Source of the DNA: Bacteroidota bacterium
GTDB taxonomy: Bacteria > Bacteroidota > Bacteroidia > Chitinophagales > Chitinophagaceae
Direction: 5' to 3'
Length of the DNA stretch: 64,000 bases
Assembly: GCA_947452905.1 (NCBI GenBank)
Contig: CANGEP010000001.1
Coordinates: forward strand, 310,001 to 374,000
Of the stretch, positions 34,656 through 43,700 are shown one piece after another; within the stretch, counting starts at the first letter, position 1; each line of letters begins with the position of its first letter. The notes beneath the pieces are model-generated. The model searched no databases and had not been told where the DNA came from. It saw nothing but the letters and a program-made list of their open reading frames with translations. Position numbers and translations under genes: made by a program.

Positions 34656-37247
34656 CTATTCAACTGGTGTGTCGTCACCGGTATTTTCATTAGTTTCCTC
34701 CAATGTTGAAGATGAAATTTCATCCACATCAGACGCATTCGCGTCTTCTTCAGCACCTTGGTCACCAATTTTGGAAGTAGCTGCTATTTCATCCTCCTCG
34801 TCTAATCGAATTAATTTTACCCCTTGTGTAGCCCTACCCGCTTCTCTAATTTCATTGATGCTGGTTCTAATAGTAACACCAGATTTACATGTAATAATTA
34901 AATCGTCCGACTCAACAACATCCATTAATCCAACTAAACTGCCCGTTTTCTCGGTTACATTAATAGTTTTAACTCCTTTACCACCACGATTAGTAATTCG
35001 GTAATCATCTATCGGAGTACGTTTACCAAATCCTTGTTGGCTTACTACTAATATGGTACGATCTTTATCTTCTCTACTCACACAAACTAAACCTACAACT
35101 TCATCGGTAGCATCATCCACTTCGATACCTGCAACACCAATCGCGCCTCTACCCGTTGGTCGAACTTTTTCTTCTGGGAAACGAATTGCTCTACCCGACT
35201 TCACAGCCATCATTACTTCGTTATTTCCATCGGTTAATCGAGCCGCTAATAATTCATCCCCTTCGTTAATCGTAATAGCATTAACACCACTCACTCTTGG
35301 ACGACTAAATTCCTCTAAACAAGTTTTTTTGATGATCCCTTTTTTAGTACATAAAACAATGTAATGATTGTTGACATAGTCTTTGTCATCCAGTTTTCTA
35401 ACTTCAATAATTGCTTTTACTTTATCATCCGGTGGAATTTGAATTAAGTTTTGCACGGCACGTCCCTTACTTGTTTTTTCTCCTTCTGGAATCTCATAAA
35501 CTCTTAACCAAAAACATCTTCCTTTTTCGGTAAAGAATAACATTGTATCGTGCGTAGAAGCGATAAATAAATGCTCTACATAATCTTCTTCTCTTGTTTT
35601 AGAACCAATAGCTCCACGACCACCTCTTTTTTGTTGACGATATTCGGAAACAGAAGTACGTTTAATATAACCTAAATGAGAAATGGTGATAACTACATCT
35701 TCTTCTTCGATTAAATCTTCGATACGCATTTCATCGGCTAAATATTGTATCTCAGTTTTACGTTCATCCCCGAATTTTTCTTTTACTTCTAATAATTCAG
35801 TTTTAATAAGTTCGTAACGTAAATGTTCGCTTCCTAATAATTCTTTTAAGGAAGCAATTACTTTCATTAATTGATCGAACTCTTCTTTAATTTTTTCACG
35901 TTCCATGCCAGTTAAACGTTGCAATCTTAATTCCAGAATTGCTTTGGCTTGAATCTCTGAAATGCCCCACCCTGCTGTAATTAAAGCTTCTTTAGCAGCT
36001 TCTGGATTAGCAGAATTTCGAATTAAACGAATTACTTCATCTAAATGGTCTAAGGCTATTAAATAACCCTCTAAAATATGAGCTCTTTCTTCTGCTTTTC
36101 TTAATTCAAATTTTGCACGACGAATAACCACTTCCATTCTAAATTCAATGAATTCAGAAATTAAGTCTCTCAAGTTCATGATTCTAGGACGCCCTTTACT
36201 TAAAGCAACGTTATTAATACCATAACTTGTTTGTAATTCTGTGAACTTGTATAATTGATTAATGATTACTTGCGCAACCGCATCTTTCTTTAACTCGATA
36301 ACAATACGAGTACCTTCACGCTTATTACTTTCGTTATTAACATGAGAAATACCTTCGATGGTTTTATCCACTACCAACTGACCAATACGATCGGTTAAAT
36401 TATCACGATTAACTTGATAAGGAATTTCATTAATCACAATCATTTCTCGACCGCTCGCTTTGGTTTCAACATTGCATTTACCACGTAAAACCACACGACC
36501 ACGACCTGTCATTAATCCTTGTTTAACCCCTTCCATTCCGAAAATAACGCCACCAGTTGGGAAATCGGGTGCTTTCACGTAAGTGATTAATTCCTCAATG
36601 GTAATGTCACGATTATTGATATAAGCAATACAACCATCCACTACTTCATTTAAATTATGAGGCAACATATTGGTAGCCATACCTACGGCAATACCTGAAG
36701 ACCCATTCACTAATAATTGTGGAATTCTTGTAGGTAAAACACTGGGTTCTTCTAAACTATCATCAAAGTTTAATTGGAAATCGACTGTGTCTTTTTCGAG
36801 GTCATCCAACATGGCTTCAGAAATTCGTTGCAAACGAGCTTCAGTGTAACGCATAGCAGCTGGCGGATCTCCATCTTGGTTACCAAAATTACCTTGGCCA
36901 TCTACTAATTTGTAACGCATAGTCCACTCCTGGGCCATACGCACTAAAGTATCATAAATAGCAGTATCGCCATGGGGGTGAAACTTACCCATTACTTCCC
37001 CTACTATACGAGCCGATTTTTTATAGGGTTTATTGCTATTGTTTCCTAGTTCATGCATCGCAAATAAAACGCGACGGTGAACAGGTTTAAAGCCATCTCT
37101 CACATCAGGAAGTGCACGACCCACAATCACCGACATAGAATAATCTATGTAAGATGTTTTCATTTGCTCTTCAATATTAACCTTAATTACTCGGTCATTA
37201 TCTTGGGTCTGTTCAGGTCCTAAATTTTCATTCAAATTATCTTCCAT
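34656..37247 (-). CDS. gyrA: DNA gyrase subunit A
   Basis: 863 residues. The N-terminal breakage-reunion domain has [14 protein letters not shown], the quinolone region [17 protein letters not shown] (Thr95 and Asp99 align with E. coli Ser83 and Asp87) and the catalytic Tyr134 in [10 protein letters not shown]. The C-terminal beta-pinwheel starts with the GyrA box QKRGGRG, which separates gyrase from topoisomerase IV. The tail is acidic ([18 protein letters not shown]). With GyrB it introduces negative supercoils using ATP. It is the first gene after a 138-nt intergenic region holding an inverted DnaA-box-like pair. Confidence 0.97.
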   Translation of the reverse strand: MEDNLNENLGPEQTQDNDRVIKVNIEEQMKTSYIDYSMSVIVGRALPDVRDGFKPVHRRVLFAMHELGNNSNKPYKKSARIVGEVMGKFHPHGDTAIYDTLVRMAQEWTMRYKLVDGQGNFGNQDGDPPAAMRYTEARLQRISEAMLDDLEKDTVDFQLNFDDSLEEPSVLPTRIPQLLVNGSSGIAVGMATNMLPHNLNEVVDGCIAYINNRDITIEELITYVKAPDFPTGGVIFGMEGVKQGLMTGRGRVVLRGKCNVETKASGREMIVINEIPYQVNRDNLTDRIGQLVVDKTIEGISHVNNESNKREGTRIVIELKKDAVAQVIINQLYKFTELQTSYGINNVALSKGRPRIMNLRDLISEFIEFRMEVVIRRAKFELRKAEERAHILEGYLIALDHLDEVIRLIRNSANPEAAKEALITAGWGISEIQAKAILELRLQRLTGMEREKIKEEFDQLMKVIASLKELLGSEHLRYELIKTELLEVKEKFGDERKTEIQYLADEMRIEDLIEEEDVVITISHLGYIKRTSVSEYRQQKRGGRGAIGSKTREEDYVEHLFIASTHDTMLFFTEKGRCFWLRVYEIPEGEKTSKGRAVQNLIQIPPDDKVKAIIEVRKLDDKDYVNNHYIVLCTKKGIIKKTCLEEFSRPRVSGVNAITINEGDELLAARLTDGNNEVMMAVKSGRAIRFPEEKVRPTGRGAIGVAGIEVDDATDEVVGLVCVSREDKDRTILVVSQQGFGKRTPIDDYRITNRGGKGVKTINVTEKTGSLVGLMDVVESDDLIITCKSGVTIRTSINEIREAGRATQGVKLIRLDEEDEIAATSKIGDQGAEEDANASDVDEISSSTLEETNENTGDDTPVE

Positions 37248-37328
37248 AGGGTGTTATTAAACAATGTCTACGAAGATAACTTTTCACCCCCTTTTTTAAC
37301 CTTTTTTGGGCCTGTTTTTTACCCCCAT

Positions 37329-37348
37329 TTATCCACAGTTGTGGGTAA
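37329..37348. promoter_or_regulatory. Inverted DnaA-box-like pair upstream of gyrA
   Basis: TTATCCACA (37329-37337), a perfect consensus DnaA box, is followed after 2 nt by TGTGGGTAA (37340-37348), the reverse complement of the near-box TTACCCACA. The pair lies between divergent gyrA and the saccharopine dehydrogenase-like gene, 80-100 bp from the gyrA ATG. Binding by DnaA is a hypothesis. Confidence 0.45.
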
Positions 37349-37385
37349 TAATTTATACCTTTAAAACAAGGAAAATGAACCCCTT

Positions 37386-38714
37386 ATGAATGTTTCAATG
37401 ACGACTAAAATTTTAATATTAGGTGCAGGGAAATCGGCTACTTTTTTAATCCAATATTTACAAAAAAAAGCAGTTGAAAATAACTGGCATATACTACTAG
37501 CAGATCATGATATTTTACTAGCTAAAGAGAAATGGAATAATCAATCCTGTGGAGAAGCAATAGCAGTAAACATTGTAGACTCTTTCGAAAGAGCTTCGAT
37601 CATTCAAAAAAGCACTGTGGTTGTTTCCATGTTACCGGCTGCACTTCATCATTTAGTAGCAGAAGATTGCCTCAAATTTGAAAAATCACTTTTTACAGCC
37701 TCCTATGTGGATGAGGCTATGGCACAATTAGACACTGCTGTTAAAAACAAAGGATTACTATTTTTAAGTGAAATGGGATTAGATCCTGGAATTGACCATA
37801 TGAGTGCTATGCAACTCATTGATAAGATTAAGGCATTTGGAGGCAAAATAACTGGGTTTAAATCGCATTGTGGCGGTATAATTGCCCCTGAGTGTGATAC
37901 CAATCCATGGCATTATAAAATTAGTTGGAATCCACGTAATATTATTTTAGCAGGAAAAGCAGGAGCCATTTTCTTGGAAGAGGGGCAACATAAACAGCAA
38001 AATTATTTGCAATTATTTGAGCATAATAAACAAATTACAATACCAAAACTTGGCGCCCTAGCTTATTATCCCAATCGCAATTCATTATCCTATATCAACA
38101 CCTACTGCTTACAAGGTGTTAAAAATTTTGTTAGAACTACCCTTCGATATCCTGAATTTTGCAAAGGCTGGAATGTAATTGTTCAATTAGGACTTACCAA
38201 CGAAACCATTTGGGAAAATAATGCACCAACCACCATTCAAGAATGGTTTTTAAAATTATGTGCCAACTCAGATTTTAAAAATAAATATGAGTTGTATATG
38301 CAAGATCCTACAATTGCTCAACAAATTAATTATTTATCCTTTACCAATAACGATGCCTTACCCTCTTTTGTAAACTCTAATGCTAGTTTATTACAATGGA
38401 GATTAGAACAAAAATGGGCGCTCTCACCCACCGATAAAGATTTAGTAGTTATGATGCACGAGATTGAATATACTTTTCAGGGAAAGCAATATTTAGTTCA
38501 AAGTGCTATGACTTTAAAAGGCATCGATGGCCATTATACCGCGATGGCTAAAACAGTAGGATATCCGCTTGCTATGGGGGTTTGCGCTTATTTAAATGGA
38601 GAAATTAAATTAACAGGTATTCAAATTCCAACCCATCCAGAAATATATATTCCCCTTTTAGAAAAGCTTTCTCAAGAAGACATTGTTTTTACAGATATAA
38701 CCACTGAAATTTAA
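37386..38714 (+). CDS. Saccharopine dehydrogenase-like protein
   Basis: 442 residues. The N-terminal Rossmann fold is ILILGAGKSATFLIQYLQK (about 9-27), followed by VVSMLPAALHHLVAEDCLKF and FLSEMGLDPGIDHMSAMQLI, blocks of the saccharopine dehydrogenase/LYS9 family. The C-terminal domain has SHCGGIIAPECDTNPWHYKISWNPRN and ends in TGIQIPTHPEIYIPLLEKL. It probably interconverts saccharopine and glutamate plus aminoadipate semialdehyde for lysine breakdown, though bacterial homologues are also found in other pathways. The ATG at 37386 is followed by a second at 37398; both are plausible. It is convergent with rnr with a 4-nt stop overlap. Confidence 0.88.
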   Translation: MNVSMTTKILILGAGKSATFLIQYLQKKAVENNWHILLADHDILLAKEKWNNQSCGEAIAVNIVDSFERASIIQKSTVVVSMLPAALHHLVAEDCLKFEKSLFTASYVDEAMAQLDTAVKNKGLLFLSEMGLDPGIDHMSAMQLIDKIKAFGGKITGFKSHCGGIIAPECDTNPWHYKISWNPRNIILAGKAGAIFLEEGQHKQQNYLQLFEHNKQITIPKLGALAYYPNRNSLSYINTYCLQGVKNFVRTTLRYPEFCKGWNVIVQLGLTNETIWENNAPTTIQEWFLKLCANSDFKNKYELYMQDPTIAQQINYLSFTNNDALPSFVNSNASLLQWRLEQKWALSPTDKDLVVMMHEIEYTFQGKQYLVQSAMTLKGIDGHYTAMAKTVGYPLAMGVCAYLNGEIKLTGIQIPTHPEIYIPLLEKLSQEDIVFTDITTEI

Positions 38715-40678
38715 GCTTTAGGTTTTTCCCATTCATAATCAATTTGGCGTTTCTCTAAATTTGCAGAAATAACTTTGATATTGATTTTATCTCCCATGCT
38801 AAATTTGCGTCCTGATTTTAATCCTACCAATGAATAGCTTGATTCTACTAATCTAAAATCATCAAATTTGGACAAACTAATAATGCTCACAAGGCCCTCG
38901 CATTTATGTTCCACAGTTTCTACCCAAAAACCAAAACTAGAAACACCACTTATGACACCTTCAAAAACATGCCCGATATAGTCTCTCATAAACTCCACTT
39001 GCTTGTATTTGTTAGAAGCTCGCTCGGCTTCCATAGCGGCTCTTTCCCGATCACTACAATGAGCACATTTTTCTTCCATGCCTTGGTCATTTAATGGACG
39101 ACCATCGATAACTGATTGCACCACACGATGCACTAATACATCGGGGTATCTTCGAATAGGAGAAGTAAAATGACAATAAAATTCAAAGCCTAAACCGTAG
39201 TGTCCAATATTGTTGGTAGTATACACTGCTTTTGCCATGGTTCTAATACCTAATTGTTCTAATACATGTTGTTCGGGTTTGCCCTTAGAAGCTTGCATTA
39301 AATCATTAAAACTATGGGCAATTTTTTCGGGACTACTTAAATCAAAAGGATATCCATGTGATTTAGCAAAAGCTACAAAGGGGGCTAATTTATCTTCGTT
39401 GGGTTGATCATGTACCCGATAAGGGAAAGGGATAGGTTCTTTTTTTAATTTTACCTGCCCCATTTTTTTAGCAATTAACTGATTGGCTTTTAACATAAGC
39501 TCCTCAATTAGTTGATGCGACTCTTTACTTTCCTTAACCGTAATGCCAGTTGGTTTCCCTTTTTCATCTAATGTAAAACGTACTTCTTGTGAAGAGAAAT
39601 TAATGGCGCCATTGGCAAATCTTGATTTTCTTAAAGATTGTGTATAATCCAATAACCATAAAATTTCGTCTTGATGATCCCCTTTTTTGGTTTCAATAAT
39701 TTCTTGTACTTGTTCATACGTAAATCGACGATCCGAATAAATAATTGTTTTACCATACCATTCATTTACTACTTTCTTATGCGCATTAAGCTCGAAACAT
39801 GCTGAGAAAGTTAGTTTTTCTTCATGAGGTCTTAAAGAACATAATTCGTTGGAGATTCTCTCTGGTAGCATTGGATATACCCTATCAGGTAGATAAACCG
39901 AAGTGGCTCTTTCATAGGCTTCTTTATCAATAGAAGTTCCAGGTTGTACAAAATGACTCACATCGGCAATATGTACACCAATTTCAATATTCCCATTAGG
40001 TAATTTTTGAAAAGAAATAGCATCATCAAAATCTTTAGCATCTACTGGATCTATGGTAAAAGTTAATACTTTACGATAATCTTTTCTTTTAGCAATTTCT
40101 GTGTCCGAAATTTTATCTGATAATGTTTGAGCAAAAGCTAATGTTTCGGCACTAAAAGATAATTCAAATCCTGCTTCTGCCACAATCGATTTCATGGCTA
40201 AATCATTCTCTTGCTCTGGCGTAAATATATTAAGCACTTCCCCCTCAGGTTTGCGATTTGCTTTCTCCCAATGCGTTAATTTTACAATCACTCTATCTTT
40301 ATCCTTTGCTCCATTTAATTTGTTAATGGGAATATAGATATCAGGCATGGGATAAATGGAACTAGGAATAAAAAAAGCATGTTTATCCATTACTTGCATA
40401 GTGCCAGAAAAAGAAACCTGTTTTCGTTTAATAACCTCGATTACCTTTCCTTCTTTTTTGCCCGAACCTTGTCTTATTTTGGTAATCTTTACGGCCACTT
40501 CATCTCCTTTTAAGGCAGTGTTAAAATCGGTAGGAAAAACAAGAATATCATTTTCTAAATTAGGTACAATAACAAAACCCATACCGGATTTAGCAATATC
40601 TAATACGCCTCGATATGTGGCTGCTAAATTAGATTGCTTAGTAGTTACGTGCTTTTTTACTTTTTTCTTATTGGGCAT
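38711..40678 (-). CDS. rnr: Ribonuclease R
   Basis: 655 residues, slightly short for the family. After a basic N-terminus come cold-shock-type RNA-binding domains (about 20-160). The RNB catalytic domain starts with FTIDPVDAKDFDDAISF, whose Asp cluster binds the metal ions, and includes IADVSHFVQPGTSID, YLPDRVYPMLPERISNELCSL and FTSPIRRYPDVLVHR. The C-terminal S1 domain is GHVFEGVISGVSSFGFWV onward. It is a processive 3'-5' exoribonuclease for structured RNA. It overlaps lpxK by 11 nt as the last gene of the DUF3822-rsmD-FCL-lpxK-rnr operon. Confidence 0.95.
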   Translation of the reverse strand: MPNKKKVKKHVTTKQSNLAATYRGVLDIAKSGMGFVIVPNLENDILVFPTDFNTALKGDEVAVKITKIRQGSGKKEGKVIEVIKRKQVSFSGTMQVMDKHAFFIPSSIYPMPDIYIPINKLNGAKDKDRVIVKLTHWEKANRKPEGEVLNIFTPEQENDLAMKSIVAEAGFELSFSAETLAFAQTLSDKISDTEIAKRKDYRKVLTFTIDPVDAKDFDDAISFQKLPNGNIEIGVHIADVSHFVQPGTSIDKEAYERATSVYLPDRVYPMLPERISNELCSLRPHEEKLTFSACFELNAHKKVVNEWYGKTIIYSDRRFTYEQVQEIIETKKGDHQDEILWLLDYTQSLRKSRFANGAINFSSQEVRFTLDEKGKPTGITVKESKESHQLIEELMLKANQLIAKKMGQVKLKKEPIPFPYRVHDQPNEDKLAPFVAFAKSHGYPFDLSSPEKIAHSFNDLMQASKGKPEQHVLEQLGIRTMAKAVYTTNNIGHYGLGFEFYCHFTSPIRRYPDVLVHRVVQSVIDGRPLNDQGMEEKCAHCSDRERAAMEAERASNKYKQVEFMRDYIGHVFEGVISGVSSFGFWVETVEHKCEGLVSIISLSKFDDFRLVESSYSLVGLKSGRKFSMGDKINIKVISANLEKRQIDYEWEKPKA

Positions 40679-41756
40679 TTTCGGTGTTGTTAAAATTAGC
40701 TACAAATTCTTTCACTAATTTATTAAAAGCTGCTTCTCCATTAAATAAAAAATGGGGTTTAATGGGTAAAACATACATTGGTATATTGGTTAACTCCTCT
40801 GTGTATTTAACCAATCTAACTGCATCTTTTTCGGTGGTTAAGATTAATTTACTTTTGGCATCAATTTGTTCAAACTTTTCTTTTATTTCTTGCAAATCTT
40901 CAATGGAAAATATATGGTGATCACTGTAACTTAATTGATAATAGGTATGTGCATGTTCGTGTAAATAGTCTTTTAAAGGTTGAGGGTTGGCTATACCACA
41001 AACCAATAAAACTTCATCTCTAAGTGTTAATACCCATTCATCCGAGGGATTATAAATATGATAGGGCGTTTCATAAGCAATTGAGGTAAAGAAAACGGAT
41101 TGATGTTGTTCAGGATATAATTTCTCAATAATTTCTTCTTGCTCTTCCACTGTTAATTGCGCAGGACATTTGGTGACTACAATGATATCAGCTCTTTTAG
41201 CCGATTTGCGTTCGTCTCTTAAATCACCTGTTGGGAAAAAAATGTCATCTACATATAAATTATTGTAGTCCGTTAGTAAAATATTATACCCAGCTATAAT
41301 TTCTCGATGCTGAAAAGCATCATCTAAAATAATAGTTTGTAAACCGGGAACGTCCTGAATTAATTGAGGAATCGCTTCAATTCTTCTTTCACAAACTGCC
41401 ACTGAAACATTGGGATGTTTAATGTGAAATTGCATGGGCTCATCGCCTATCTCTAGTGCAGTGGTTGTTTGGTTAGCTAAGGCATAGCCCCTTGTTTTTC
41501 TCTTATAGCCTCTACTTAAAGTGGCCAAATTAGTATCCGTTTCCAATAATTGTAATAAATGCTCCACCATGGGCGATTTACCTGTACCTCCTAAAGACAA
41601 ATTTCCCACACAGATAACAGGAATATTAAAGGCAACTGATTTAAGATACTTCTTTTGATATAGCCAATTGCGTAAACTCACCACCCATCCATATAAAAGG
41701 GCAAATGGTAGTAGTAATACTCTAAAAGATTTTAAAAATAAAGTGTTAAAATTCAT
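40668..41756 (-). CDS. lpxK: Tetraacyldisaccharide 4'-kinase
   Basis: 362 residues. An N-terminal membrane anchor (about 8-30) precedes the P-loop GNLSLGGTGKSP (51-62). Further family marks are LSRGYKRKTRGY, GDEPMQFHIKHP, CERRIEA, TIILDDAFQHREI and LTDYNNLYVDDIFFPTGDLRD. LpxK phosphorylates the lipid A precursor disaccharide at the 4' position at the inner membrane. It overlaps the 5-FCL gene by 11 nt upstream and rnr by 11 nt downstream, so the operon is translationally packed. Confidence 0.96.
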   Translation of the reverse strand: MNFNTLFLKSFRVLLLPFALLYGWVVSLRNWLYQKKYLKSVAFNIPVICVGNLSLGGTGKSPMVEHLLQLLETDTNLATLSRGYKRKTRGYALANQTTTALEIGDEPMQFHIKHPNVSVAVCERRIEAIPQLIQDVPGLQTIILDDAFQHREIIAGYNILLTDYNNLYVDDIFFPTGDLRDERKSAKRADIIVVTKCPAQLTVEEQEEIIEKLYPEQHQSVFFTSIAYETPYHIYNPSDEWVLTLRDEVLLVCGIANPQPLKDYLHEHAHTYYQLSYSDHHIFSIEDLQEIKEKFEQIDAKSKLILTTEKDAVRLVKYTEELTNIPMYVLPIKPHFLFNGEAAFNKLVKEFVANFNNTENAQ

Positions 41757-42309
41757 AAGTTTTCCAAGGCGTAATGCAATGGGTCAAAGGTACGTCAAAT
41801 TCATGGGTATCTTGAATCCTATCAATGGGTTCAAAATAAGAGATACCCACTCTTAATTGCGTTTTAGGACTATTCGCTAAATACCTATCATAAAAACCTT
41901 TACCATAACCTATTCTATGACCTTCCAAATCCATTCCTAATAATGGAACAAGGATTACTTCCATTTGTTGTATCGTAATTTCATTAAAGGGTAAGGGTTC
42001 TTGTATACCCCATTTATTTAAACTTAGAGTTTCGGTTTCGGCATAAAATTTCATGCTAATACCATCCTCATTTATTTTAGGATATGCCATGGTAAGATGA
42101 GGCACAAAAGTTTTTAAATATTTTGCCAATAATAAAACATTAGGTTCATTTTTATCTTCCATGGGATAAAAACTACCCACGCAATCTATATAAGGTAAAG
42201 CAAAGCGCTGCCATTGTATGAGTATTAAATCATCTAACTTTAAACACTCCGAAGAATTGAGATTGTTTCGGAGATTCAAAAAGTGTTTTCTAGCAGCTGA
42301 TTTTAACAT
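41746..42309 (-). CDS. 5-formyltetrahydrofolate cyclo-ligase
   Basis: 187 residues. The C-terminal ATP-binding motif GYGKGFYDRYL and the preceding ILVPLLGMDLEGHRIG identify the 5-FCL (YgfA/MTHFS) family; the N-terminal KHFLNLRNNLNS is the KxxxRxxL-like phosphate region. It converts 5-formyl-THF to 5,10-methenyl-THF with ATP, returning this folate form to use. It begins 8 nt after rsmD and overlaps lpxK by 11 nt. Confidence 0.92.
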   Translation of the reverse strand: MLKSAARKHFLNLRNNLNSSECLKLDDLILIQWQRFALPYIDCVGSFYPMEDKNEPNVLLLAKYLKTFVPHLTMAYPKINEDGISMKFYAETETLSLNKWGIQEPLPFNEITIQQMEVILVPLLGMDLEGHRIGYGKGFYDRYLANSPKTQLRVGISYFEPIDRIQDTHEFDVPLTHCITPWKTYEF

Positions 42310-42317
42310 AGCTCAAT

Positions 42318-42851
42318 TTACTCAAAAAAGCTAAATATTGTAGTGCCATAGTTTCTTTTAAAACTAAAGCCAGGAAATAGTTCATAATCATTCCTTGGAG
42401 TATGCTCTAAAATAAAATAACCAGCGGCTGAGATAAGTTTTCGTTCTACAATAATTCTAGGCAAATCATCAATAGTATTTAGGGCATAAGGAGGACCAGC
42501 AAAAATAATATCATACTGTTCGTTGCAAGTATTTAAAAATTGAAAAACATCCATTCTTAACACATTCGTATTTTCAATTTTAATGGCCTCTATATTCTTT
42601 TTTATAAAATCGAGCATTTGTCCATCCTTTTCTACAATAGTTAAAGAAACCGCTCCACGCGAAGCCAGTTCATAACTAATACACCCTGTGCCTCCGAATA
42701 AATCTAGCGTTTTAGCCCCCTCAATTTGAACCCGGTTTTGTAAAATATTAAATAAGCCTTCTTTAGCGATATCGGTAGTGGGCCTCGTATATGGCATATT
42801 GGTGGGAGGATGTATTTTTCTGCCCCCATATTTTCCTGCAATAATTCTCAT
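42318..42851 (-). CDS. rsmD: 16S rRNA (guanine966-N2)-methyltransferase RsmD-like, altered motif IV
   Basis: 177 residues, full length for RsmD. The N-terminus MRIIAGKYGGRKI and PTTDIAKEGLFNIL are family blocks, motif I is TLDLFGGTGCISYELASRGA, and the EKD acidic loop follows. Motif IV, normally (D/N)PPY, reads GPPY at residues 119-122 in IIFAGPPYAL; the Gly codon GGT is at 42495-42497, one base from GAT (Asp). That Asp/Asn contacts the target amine in this class, so activity may be reduced unless the lineage uses a variant. The start overlaps the DUF3822 stop. Confidence 0.88.
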   Translation of the reverse strand: MRIIAGKYGGRKIHPPTNMPYTRPTTDIAKEGLFNILQNRVQIEGAKTLDLFGGTGCISYELASRGAVSLTIVEKDGQMLDFIKKNIEAIKIENTNVLRMDVFQFLNTCNEQYDIIFAGPPYALNTIDDLPRIIVERKLISAAGYFILEHTPRNDYELFPGFSFKRNYGTTIFSFFE

Positions 42852-43627
42852 TAAAAAATAAAGTAAGTAGCAAATTGCTGATGAGGAGATGATTCAACAT
42901 GTGTTTTTTCAAAATAGGGAGCTACCATATCAATAAAGCTTTCTTTATTATCATTGCTCCAAATACGAAGGGTTTGACCAGAAAGATCCTTTAATATGTT
43001 TTTTGCAACTTGTAAGATTGTGTACCCATTTTGTTCGGGACTTTCGATAGGGAAATAGGCTAAAAATTGAGTGCTGCCATCTTTAATTATATGTAAACAA
43101 TATTGTTGTGTAAACAAATATAACTGTGTTTCGTTTTGCGACTTTTGCGCAGCTACATAGGTAGCATAATGCTTCCATTTTCCTGTTGGAAATGTTCTAC
43201 TTAATAACGCACTTAAAGCATCTGGAATCGAGTATACAATTGTAATTTGATCATTAATGGAATTGTAATATAATTCTTCATCCTCTTTAATGCCATGTAC
43301 AAATGACAACTCTTGTTGATAGGATAAAGTATTTTCTTGGGTTTGTTTTTTTGTAAGAATTACTCTTGATCCATTATATACAAAAAAAACATTTCTATAA
43401 AAATGATGAATTAGTTTTGAGTTATTTTGCAAGTATGCGATTAAACCACTCCAACCTTTTTGGTCTCCCCCGTTTTCGAATTGTTCAAATGCAATATATT
43501 CGTTGGTGATATTGTTTTTTACGTTAAAAACAATACTATTCTCATCCACAATTAAGTATAAATCCTCTACTTTATTGTTGGCTGTACTTTGCAGGTCGGA
43601 GTAAATGCCAATATTCTTTTTTGCCAT
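42851..43627 (-). CDS. DUF3822 family protein
   Basis: 258 residues, no signal peptide or membrane helix. The sequence is beta-rich in the N-terminal half (LYLIVDENSIVFNVKNN) and ends with AYFPIESPEQNGYTILQVAK and IWSNDNKESFIDMVAPYF. This corresponds to DUF3822, a Bacteroidota family encoded next to rsmD, as here. The function is unknown. The one-base overlap with rsmD and the downstream 5-FCL, lpxK and rnr genes make it the first gene of that operon. Confidence 0.8.
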   Translation of the reverse strand: MAKKNIGIYSDLQSTANNKVEDLYLIVDENSIVFNVKNNITNEYIAFEQFENGGDQKGWSGLIAYLQNNSKLIHHFYRNVFFVYNGSRVILTKKQTQENTLSYQQELSFVHGIKEDEELYYNSINDQITIVYSIPDALSALLSRTFPTGKWKHYATYVAAQKSQNETQLYLFTQQYCLHIIKDGSTQFLAYFPIESPEQNGYTILQVAKNILKDLSGQTLRIWSNDNKESFIDMVAPYFEKTHVESSPHQQFATYFIF

Positions 43628-43685
43628 AGTGTAAATCTAATGCAATGATATAAAAAAAGAGGCAGTTCTTTGCTAAAACTAATTG

Positions 43686-43693
43686 TAGATTTG
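43686..43693 (+). promoter_or_regulatory. Putative -7 box of the MATE gene, near-leaderless
   Basis: TAGATTTG is an exact TAnnTTTG match ending 7 nt before the ATG at 43701. A TTTG at 43669-43672 is only 13 nt upstream, too close for the standard spacing. Confidence 0.5.
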
Positions 43694-43700
43694 CAAATAT

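Noticed and set aside
36961-36966. Possible quinolone-resistance change in GyrA (Thr at the position of E. coli Ser83)
   Set aside because: Thr is the wild-type residue in many bacteria and Asp99 (E. coli Asp87) is unchanged, so this is no evidence of resistance.
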